Source: Cyanobacteria bacterium UBA8803
Lineage (GTDB): Bacteria; Cyanobacteriota; Cyanobacteriia; Cyanobacteriales; Coleofasciculaceae
NCBI GenBank assembly: GCA_003505715.1
Contig: DNXU01000623.1
Location: 15,362 to 26,203 of the forward strand
DNA length: 10,842 bases
Reading direction: 5' to 3'
The number at the start of each line of letters is the position of its first letter. The first letter of the stretch is position 1. The position numbers and the translations under genes are program-made. The notes under the pieces were generated by a model that was given only the letters and a program-made list of their open reading frames with translations, was not told the DNA's origin and ran no database searches. Below are positions 1 to 4,931 of the stretch, one piece after another.

Positions 1-307
1 AAGGCATATCTGTGAAGTCTCCAATTTTGTTACTAAACCCGCCCGTACAAAAATAAAACCTTCATTGTATTAGTTCATAAAGATAATACTGAAGAGCTAG
101 CTGTTAGCCTACCAAGAGGATGAAAGCCACCGCACTAAGTTCGGTTCTTTCTACTCCGGTGATGATATGGAATTGCTAGATTACTACAGTATTATGTCAT
201 TTTCCTTTAAAGATGCTACAAATAATATCCTGCTTATGGTTAATGGGTAAGGGGTAATTGTGTAAAGGTAAGCTTGTTAGACCATTGCCCATTACCAATG
301 TATTTAC
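1..307. other. Left-edge region without a convincing gene
   Basis: No intact gene was found here. An open frame on the + strand at 101-250 has no stop for 49 codons and ends in TAA. It reads like plausible protein (for example a stretch TKFGSFYSGDDMELLDYY), but its only ATG (167) would give just 27 residues. A second short frame (about 61-120) shifts into it near 100-120. This could be the eroded 3' end of a frameshifted gene whose start lies outside the window, or chance. The rest is AT-rich and leads into the GTG start at 308. Confidence 0.3.
241..294 (+). repeat. Inverted repeat upstream of the GDSL hydrolase
   Basis: TAATGGGTAA at 241-250 can pair with TTGCCCATTA at 285-294: nine Watson-Crick pairs and one G-U pair, with a 34-base loop. 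Flanking TGG (237-239) and CCA (295-297) could extend the stem past a one-base bulge. It ends 13 bases before the GTG at 308, so it would lie in the 5' untranslated region if transcription starts upstream. A regulatory role is inference; it may simply be a decayed intergenic heptamer-type repeat. Confidence 0.35.
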
Positions 308-1186
308 GTGAAAAAATGCCTTTTGGTTGTACTACTTGCTTTCTTATCTTTTATGGCTGTACTCATCTTTTCGACACCGAGTTCTGGTCAAATTAATGAA
401 CTTTATGTTTTTGGCGACAGTCTGTCAGATATGGGGAATGTCTTTCGGGCATCAGGAGGACTATATCCGCCAAATTCACCTTATTTTCAAGGACGGTACT
501 CTAATGGTAGAGTCTGGGTAGAGTACCTAGCTGATCGCCTTAACCTATCTGCCACACAAATCAATAACTTTGCCTATGGGGGGGCAACAAGCGGCAGCGA
601 TCGCAATAGCCTTGTCCCAGGTTTGTTAACTCAAGCCCAATCATTTACCCAATCCCATAAAAGTATAAATTCCAATGCCCTGTATGTGCTGTGGGCAGGA
701 GCGAATGATTATTTACAAGGGGCAAGTAGTGCAACTATGGCAGTGGAAAATATGACGAGAGCGATCGCCTCTCTGGCTGGTGTAGGTGCTAAAAATGTCC
801 TGGTGGCAAATTTACCAGACTTGGGAAAGTTACCAGCTACAGGAGCCAGTACTAATTCTACAAGTCTCACTACATTAACACAAGCCCATAATCAGGGTTT
901 GAGACGAGCTATCAAGATCTTAAACCAACAGCATTCTGGCCTCAAGATTGCCACCCTAGATGCTAATACCCTTTATCGGGAAGCCATTACGAACCCAGCT
1001 AAATTTGGATTTACTAATGTTACCAGTGCCTGTTTATCTGGCCAAAGTGCCTGTGGCAGTCCAAATCAATTTTTGTTTTGGGACGGCATTCACCCTACGA
1101 CAGCAGCACACAGGATTTTGGGCGAAGCTGCCTTTGCCATTATCGAGGAAAGCGGGATGGTCAACTCTAGGTTACGGGTGTCGTAA
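308..1186 (+). CDS. Exported SGNH/GDSL-family lipase/esterase
   Basis: This is a 292-residue hydrolase of the GDSL (SGNH) family, which cleaves ester bonds in lipids or acylated carbohydrates; the substrate cannot be told from sequence. Residues 1-28 form a signal peptide (KK, then a long hydrophobic stretch, then STPSSGQ), so it should act in the periplasm or outside. Block I is FGDSLSD with nucleophile Ser38, block II contributes Gly92 (YGGATSG), block III is GANDY with Asn133, and block V is DGIHPT with Asp259 and His262, so all catalytic positions are present. Length is normal for a single-domain member. The start is GTG with no clear ribosome binding site; the in-frame stop at 278-280 leaves no better start. 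Its last 20 bases overlap the end of the convergent alpha/beta hydrolase gene. Family assignment is firm, substrate unknown. Confidence 0.93.
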   Translation: MKKCLLVVLLAFLSFMAVLIFSTPSSGQINELYVFGDSLSDMGNVFRASGGLYPPNSPYFQGRYSNGRVWVEYLADRLNLSATQINNFAYGGATSGSDRNSLVPGLLTQAQSFTQSHKSINSNALYVLWAGANDYLQGASSATMAVENMTRAIASLAGVGAKNVLVANLPDLGKLPATGASTNSTSLTTLTQAHNQGLRRAIKILNQQHSGLKIATLDANTLYREAITNPAKFGFTNVTSACLSGQSACGSPNQFLFWDGIHPTTAAHRILGEAAFAIIEESGMVNSRLRVS

Positions 1187-1997
1187 ACCAGTCTAAGGCT
1201 TTTAGGGTGATCTCTTCTGGAACTGTATGAGGCCCATCAAACTCTTGGTACAACAACTCATATCCTGCTTGCTGCAAGCGAGGTACAATTCTACGGCTGC
1301 ATTGCTCGATCCGCAAGACATTATCCCTTTTCCCATGAGAAATGAATAGCCGGGGAGAGCCAATCTGATCTGCGGGTGCTATGAATCCAGGTGAGAAGGC
1401 AATGGCGTGAGTAAAAAGATCGCCATTGGTAATAGCTACGGAGAGTGCGTAGGAAGCACCATCAGAAAAGCCTGCGATCGCAATACGGTTCTTGTCTATA
1501 GCGTAACGGCTGAAGGTCTGTGCCAGAGCTAGGTCAATGAAGGCAATGTCTGGACCATACTGGCTCATAATAATATCCCAGGTCTGTCGGCGCGAATCTA
1601 CGGCTAAGAGAATTGTATTAAATGGATCTGCTAGTTCTCGGAGGATGCTCATCGCCCCCTCAGCATCCCCTCTAGCACCGTGTAGCATCAGGATCATAGG
1701 GGCGGGACGCTCAGCAACATAGCCTTTGGGTACGTAGAGAAAGCCATCTCGCTCGCCATCCAGTCTCAACGGCTGGAGTCCTCGCGATCCTGCTTGTGAG
1801 GGTTGGCTAGGACGAGAGCGCAATCGTCCTTCAATGGCAGCTAAACCAGCCTGCTTTGGGCTTTTCATAATTAATAAGTTCTGCTGTAAACAACTGGATA
1901 TTTGAGAAACAGCGAAAGGCAAGACAAAACCTGCTACTCCAAACCTCAGTAGTTGCCGTCGTTTCCAGCAAGGGGGCAAGCTCTTGTATTGCTTCAT
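1167..1997 (-). CDS. Exported alpha/beta hydrolase (esterase/depolymerase-like)
   Basis: This is an alpha/beta-hydrolase-fold enzyme resembling the phospholipase/carboxylesterase and PHB-depolymerase-like group; its substrate is unknown. The chosen ATG at 1997 gives 276 residues. A TTG at 2015 would add six. Numbered from the TTG, the features are: twin arginines in KRRQLLRFG (19-20), a hydrophobic segment to about residue 39, then ISSC (Cys42), which fits a lipobox. Export through Tat, possibly as a lipoprotein, is therefore likely. HG at 112-113 is the probable oxyanion-hole motif, GFSDG carries nucleophile Ser184, HGKRD supplies Asp231, and DGPH supplies His263. The order and spacing fit the fold. 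Its 3' end overlaps the convergent GDSL gene by 20 bases (1167-1186). The ATG is preferred because it starts closer to the arginines, but neither start has a clear ribosome binding site. Confidence 0.88.
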   Translation of the reverse strand: MKQYKSLPPCWKRRQLLRFGVAGFVLPFAVSQISSCLQQNLLIMKSPKQAGLAAIEGRLRSRPSQPSQAGSRGLQPLRLDGERDGFLYVPKGYVAERPAPMILMLHGARGDAEGAMSILRELADPFNTILLAVDSRRQTWDIIMSQYGPDIAFIDLALAQTFSRYAIDKNRIAIAGFSDGASYALSVAITNGDLFTHAIAFSPGFIAPADQIGSPRLFISHGKRDNVLRIEQCSRRIVPRLQQAGYELLYQEFDGPHTVPEEITLKALDWFTTPVT

Positions 1998-2015
1998 AGC
2001 GATCGCCACACTCAA

Positions 2016-2330
2016 TCAGGAAAATTGTCTTCTTTGTGTTTATGAAGGTGTCACCCCAAGTTTGCTCAAATTACCTCATCAAGGCTATTCTCAGGAAAAG
2101 CTGCTCACCCCCATTCTTTAGGACTATTCAGTTACTTGCTCAAGAAAGATATTAACTTTAAATCAGCTTGTAATTATTACACAGTTGTGGAGTTAGTAAC
2201 AAACTGGCTTAACCTAAAACTACACCTTCGGTTAATTCAAAATCTCCTCTAAGGAGGATGCTGCAATTGAAAAAACTTTTTAGCTTTAACTAACAGACCA
2301 CCTTAATATATTAACTTCTGATAAAGTCCA
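2016..2330. other. Divergent intergenic region
   Basis: This gap separates the leftward alpha/beta hydrolase from the rightward DUF2243 gene and should hold a promoter for each. It is AT-rich. I found no convincing -35/-10 pair, NtcA-type GTA-N8-TAC site or known riboswitch. The only distinct structure is the small palindrome with a Shine-Dalgarno-like arm near 2244-2257. Confidence 0.5.
2244..2293 (+). promoter_or_regulatory. Possible leader: SD-like palindrome and tiny open frame
   Basis: CTCCT (2244-2248) and AGGAG (2252-2256) form an inverted repeat with a three-base loop, and AGGAGG (2252-2257) is a perfect Shine-Dalgarno sequence. It abuts an ATG (2258) and lies nine bases before an in-frame TTG (2267). 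Either would open a very short frame ending in TAA at 2291-2293; from the TTG it reads MKKLFSFN. It sits 37 bases before the ATG of the DUF2243 gene, so it could be a leader peptide or attenuator. Transcription through this point is not shown, so this is speculative. Confidence 0.2.
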
Positions 2331-2819
2331 ATGAAACAACAACACAACCACCAGAGGTTGCTGATAGCCGCTGGTATCCTGCTGGGCATCAGTTTTGCAG
2401 GATTATTTGATGGCATAGTATTGCACCAAATCTTGCAATGGCACCATATGCTGACAAGTGTTGAGCCTGCCACGAACATTGGTAATTTAGAACTGAACAC
2501 TCTCTGGGATGGTCTGTTCAATTTGATCACTTGCGGCATGAATATAGCTGGACTCGTCTTACTTTGGCGTGCAGGTCAGTTGGGGGACTTCGTGGGGGCA
2601 TCAAGAAAATTCACTGGCTCTTTGCTCGCTGGTGCAGGGTCATTTAACGTCCTTGAAGGTCTGCTTAACCATCACATTCTAGGCATTCATCATGTCAAAT
2701 CGGGAGCAAATCAACTCGCCTGGGATTTAGGATTTCTTGCCCTTAGTACTATTTTAGCTGTATTCGGCTTGATCCTCTTGCGGAATGGGCAGCAAGATGC
2801 CGCGACTATTAAAAATTAA
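2331..2819 (+). CDS. DUF2243 family four-helix membrane protein
   Basis: This 162-residue protein matches the DUF2243 family of small membrane proteins, whose function is not established. Hydrophobic helices lie at roughly residues 10-30, 58-79, 94-112 and 127-149. The family signature follows the first helix: FDGIVLHQILQWHHM, with Asp27, His32, His38 and His39. A matching second-half signature, LEGLLNHHILGIHHV, has Glu109, His114, His115, His120 and His121. These paired histidine clusters at equivalent ends of helices look like an internal duplication and could bind haem or metal, which is inference. The start is ATG at 2331 with only a weak upstream ribosome binding site. It is transcribed alone, away from the alpha/beta hydrolase and towards the zinc-ribbon-like gene. 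Confidence 0.9.
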   Translation: MKQQHNHQRLLIAAGILLGISFAGLFDGIVLHQILQWHHMLTSVEPATNIGNLELNTLWDGLFNLITCGMNIAGLVLLWRAGQLGDFVGASRKFTGSLLAGAGSFNVLEGLLNHHILGIHHVKSGANQLAWDLGFLALSTILAVFGLILLRNGQQDAATIKN

Positions 2820-2842
2820 ACAAGCAGCTGTTTTTTTTATTC

Positions 2843-2891
2843 ATGGTTCATAGTTCATTGCCTTTCTCAGTTACCATGAACAATGAACCAT
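2843..2891. repeat. Intergenic hairpin between convergent genes
   Basis: The 18-base arms at 2843-2860 and 2874-2891 are complementary at 16 of 18 positions, with a 13-base loop. The arms are built from TTCAT/ATGAA-type heptamer-like units, common between cyanobacterial genes. It lies 24 bases after the DUF2243 stop and 34 bases beyond the stop of the opposing gene, so it is placed to block read-through from both sides. Neither strand has a T-run after the stem (the eight Ts at 2831-2838 come before it on the + strand), so it is not a textbook intrinsic terminator. Confidence 0.6.
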
Positions 2892-2924
2892 ATTCTATAC
2901 AACTGAGAATCGCTATATTCCAAG

Positions 2925-3134
2925 TCACTGAACTACCCTATCATTTAGTCGTTGGAGTTGATTTCCGATCCAATTAAAACCCATCGCTATACACTGAGGG
3001 CAAATATCTCCATAACTATCACCTTGCTCGTTGCATAAAATTACTCGTGCTTCCCTCATCTCAAACGGCTCCTGGCATATTAAGCACGTTTGATAGTTTC
3101 TCAATAAACTGTTGCATTCAATCTGGAATTGCAT
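2925..3134 (-). CDS. Small four-cysteine zinc-ribbon-like hypothetical protein
   Basis: I recognise no named family for this 69-residue protein. It carries two CxxC knuckles, CLIC at 17-20 and CPQC at 45-48, separated by 24 residues, which is the layout of a zinc ribbon. Cys7 and Cys34 are additional. The spacer is polar (EPFEMREARVILCNEQGDSYGD) and the tail is basic and amphipathic, ending in QRLNDRVVQ. Zinc binding, and perhaps nucleic-acid or protein binding, is inferred from the knuckles only. It starts at an ATG without a strong ribosome binding site. The paired cysteines make a chance open frame unlikely. It stands alone, with 360 bases upstream lacking other genes, and converges on the DUF2243 gene. 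Confidence 0.68.
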   Translation of the reverse strand: MQFQIECNSLLRNYQTCLICQEPFEMREARVILCNEQGDSYGDICPQCIAMGFNWIGNQLQRLNDRVVQ

Positions 3135-3509
3135 GATTTGTCTCGATAAGCCAATTTCTATATATTTTGTACAGACAGAACAATCTCTGTTTGAGACTAA
3201 ATTACTATTAACACTAATTAATAAACCTCTATCTAAAGGCTAGTCTTAAGGTAACTTATGTTTCTAATTAGAAAACTAAATAGATCAAGGGAAGAGAGTT
3301 ATAGAAAGTTAGTGCAGTTGGGAAGGAATCTGGCATCAATATTAGCTAAGGCGTAAAGGAAGTAACAAGTAAACTTAATGTTTTGCTCCTTCTTGAGAAG
3401 GGGGTTAAAAAAAACTGTGGCTGTTACTTTACTTTTAAGACAACCAATCATACCAAATCCGCTTTTATAAGCCTTACGCTCGCGTTCCAGATACTTGTTT
3501 GGACTTGTT
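3135..3509. other. AT-rich intergenic region upstream of ndhK
   Basis: This region lies between the leftward zinc-ribbon-like gene and ndhK and should contain a promoter for each. CTCCTTC (3386-3392) and GAAGGGG (3397-3403) can form a seven-pair stem with loop TTGA, including one G-T pair; it is followed by an A-run (3406-3414), not Ts. TATAAG near 3466 resembles a -10 box but lacks a well-spaced -35. No ndhC gene is present here, although ndhC normally precedes ndhK in cyanobacteria. Confidence 0.45.
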
Positions 3510-4250
3510 ATGACAAATTACAACCCAGTCAATCCCGATGCCCCATTTGATAACCAACAAATAATATCCCCTGCTGGACCGTATTCAGTAACTCAACAGC
3601 TCTCCGAAAACATCATTTTGACGACAGTAGACGATCTCTATAACTGGGCGCGGCTCTCCAGCTTATGGCCTTTATTGTACGGTACGGCTTGCTGCTTTAT
3701 TGAATTTGCCGCCATGATCGGCTCGCGTTTTGATTTTGACCGATTTGGCTTGATTCCCCGCGCTAGTCCCCGCCAAGCCGACTTAATCATTTTGGCGGGT
3801 ACGCTGAACATGAAAATGGCTCAACCAACGCTTCGCCTTTACGAACAAATGCCCGAACCTAAATACGTGATTGCCATGGGAGCCTGTATGATTAGTGGAG
3901 GGATGTTCAGTGCTGATTCTTATACAGCTCTTCGAGGAGCGGATAAGATTCTGCCTATAGATGTTTACATTCCTGGTTGCCCTCCTCGCCCAGAAGCAAT
4001 CATGGATGCAATTATTAAGTTGCGCAAGAAGATATCTAATCAATCACTCCAAGAGCGAGGCAAGTTTCAGCGTACAAATCGCTACTACAGTACCACCCAT
4101 AACATGAAGCCAGTTCCGCCCACCACTGTGACTGGTCGAGACGTAACTTTGCCTTCTCGTCAGCAACCTCCTAAAGAGTTTACAGAAGCCATGGGAATGC
4201 TGATACCTCCGGCTCTCAAGAGAGATCAAAAAGAAGAATACAGAAATTGA
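3510..4250 (+). CDS. ndhK: NAD(P)H-quinone oxidoreductase subunit K (NuoB/PSST type), orphan copy
   Basis: NdhK is the peripheral-arm subunit of the cyanobacterial NDH-1 complex that carries iron-sulphur cluster N2 and passes electrons to plastoquinone at the membrane. The four ligands are intact: Cys61-Cys62 ([11 protein letters not shown]), Cys126 (MGACMISGG) and Cys157 (PGCPPRP). The N-terminal block [19 protein letters not shown] and the C-terminal AMGM..PPAL block are typical, and 246 residues is normal length. I chose ATG 3510 because its N-terminus resembles known NdhK; an in-frame TTG at 3495 would add five residues. Unusual points: ndhC and ndhJ are not adjacent, and positions near the cluster differ from what I recall as the usual sequence (CMISGG for [19 protein letters not shown] for a form like [23 protein letters not shown] for RGVDKLIPVD). 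A hairpin terminator follows. It may be a second ndhK paralogue rather than the housekeeping copy. Confidence 0.95.
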   Translation: MTNYNPVNPDAPFDNQQIISPAGPYSVTQQLSENIILTTVDDLYNWARLSSLWPLLYGTACCFIEFAAMIGSRFDFDRFGLIPRASPRQADLIILAGTLNMKMAQPTLRLYEQMPEPKYVIAMGACMISGGMFSADSYTALRGADKILPIDVYIPGCPPRPEAIMDAIIKLRKKISNQSLQERGKFQRTNRYYSTTHNMKPVPPTTVTGRDVTLPSRQQPPKEFTEAMGMLIPPALKRDQKEEYRN

Positions 4251-4410
4251 GGACATTCCTCCTAAATTCCTGAGCTTTTCCCTGGATGATGAGCTGGAGG
4301 TGCTTCCTATCAACCAAGCAGATCGGGAAGACCTCGTCCAGGGAGACGTGGCGACGCGGAAGTTCTGTCGAATACACTTCACCGCGTCCCCACGTTTTTT
4401 TAATTCGTGA
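4204..4410 (+). other. Unexplained open frame overlapping the ndhK 3' end
   Basis: A frame one base off ndhK stays open from 4204 to a TGA at 4408-4410. After the ndhK stop it reads like real protein (IPPKFLSFSLDDELEVL, then PINQADREDLVQGD) before running into the terminator hairpin. No ATG, or other start with a ribosome binding site, is present. It could be the surviving tail of a lost gene cut by the downstream repeat, or chance. I recognise no family. Confidence 0.2.
4346..4401 (+). terminator. Rho-independent-type terminator after ndhK
   Basis: Arms ACGTGGCGACGCGG (4346-4359) and CCGCGTCCCCACGT (4382-4395) pair at 13 of 14 positions; the only mismatch is C4352 with C4389. The loop is 22 bases and the stem runs directly into seven Ts (4395-4401). 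It lies about 95 bases after the ndhK stop. The loop is longer than usual, but the GC-rich stem plus T-run make a terminator the best reading. GACGCGG-rich hairpins are also a common dispersed repeat in cyanobacteria, so it may have arisen that way. Confidence 0.7.
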
Positions 4411-4453
4411 ACAGGAAAAATAATAATTTCACGATCTATTTAAACTTGGGCGT

Positions 4454-4520
4454 GGGGTGCGGGGTGTAGGAAAAAAAAATTGACCAACACCCCACACCCT
4501 ACACCCTACACCCTATACCC
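4454..4520. repeat. CACCCTA heptamer array with inverted partner
   Basis: Four direct heptamers lie in tandem: CACCCCA (4488-4494), then CACCCTA at 4495, 4502 and 4509, followed by a partial TACCC to 4520. A G-rich segment at 4454-4470 is complementary to 4498-4514 at 14 of 17 positions, and its core GGGTGTAGG (4462-4470) pairs exactly with either 4498-4506 or 4505-4513. An A-run (4471-4479) lies in the loop. This resembles the short tandemly repeated repetitive (STRR) sequences of cyanobacteria. A role in termination or mRNA stability is possible but not shown. Confidence 0.75.
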
Positions 4521-4931
4521 AGCATCCCATCTCAATTTCCAGGTTCTGGGTCTGTAACAATTATTTGTATCCTAGTACACAAGCTAATTTAATATAACCT
4601 AACTCTAGCGAGATAAATACTTGTGTTCCTTAGATAGAAGCTGAGTTAAATAATAACTATTATTCTAGCAAAGTAATAGCTTATTGTTATAAGGGCAAAA
4701 CGAAACGCTATGAAAGTTTTTCCAGGATAAAAATAGCAAGAGGTGCCTTTGATTTAAACAGAAAATTTAATAAGCTCTAGAAAGCTAGCTCAACTTCCTA
4801 CTTTTATGCTCAAATTATTTGCTAAAACATAGCTAAACAATGAGGGATGAATCTTGCTAATTTGTCCCTTTATGAACACAGAGTATTCTCGAAAAAGCCA
4901 CGTTTGAAACGACAAACTTACCAGTCAGCTT
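4521..4931. other. AT-rich region upstream of the glycan cassette
   Basis: No gene is visible in these 411 bases. The base composition is much more AT-rich than the genes that follow, and no same-strand gene lies just upstream, so this stretch most likely contains the promoter of the three-gene cassette. Apart from the candidate promoter at 4862-4889, I see no clear operator, riboswitch or repeat. Confidence 0.5.
4862..4889 (+). promoter_or_regulatory. Candidate sigma-70-type promoter for the cassette
   Basis: TTGTCC (4862-4867) and TATTCT (4884-4889) each match four of six consensus bases and are 16 bases apart, with the ATG of the first cassette gene 42 bases beyond the -10. In such AT-rich DNA this match could easily be chance, and other weak candidates exist. 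Confidence 0.22.

Noticed and set aside
960..1196. Rightward 78-codon frame inside the GDSL gene in another frame
   Set aside because: It overlaps the catalytic block V of a convincing GDSL hydrolase and has no coherent protein features.
2303..2539. Leftward 78-codon frame opposite the DUF2243 gene
   Set aside because: It is wholly explained by the antisense of a well-conserved membrane protein, with no motif of its own.
3386..3403. Stem-loop CTCCTTC-TTGA-GAAGGGG as a terminator
   Set aside because: It is followed by an A-run on the + strand and lacks a T-run on the - strand. It lies upstream of both flanking genes, so it has no transcript to end.
3495..3509. TTG start giving ndhK five extra residues
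   Set aside because: The ATG at 3510 gives an N-terminus and length typical of NdhK, and the TTG has no better ribosome binding site.
4044..4382. Antisense open frame of 112 codons across the ndhK 3' end and terminator
   Set aside because: Composition is rich in S and R with no recognisable motif, and it lies opposite a clear gene and a hairpin. It is a shadow of ndhK.
4405..4434. Inverted repeat TCGTGAA / TTCACGA
   Set aside because: It is a seven-base stem with a 16-base loop in AT-rich DNA right after a stronger terminator; it could easily be chance.
4487..4520. CRISPR-like look of the CACCCTA repeats
   Set aside because: Units are only seven bases and directly abut with no spacers, so this is a microsatellite-like heptamer array.
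4566..4590. Possible NtcA-type site (GTA...TAC) upstream of the cassette
   Set aside because: The gap between GTA and TAC is not the eight bases required by the NtcA consensus GTA-N8-TAC.
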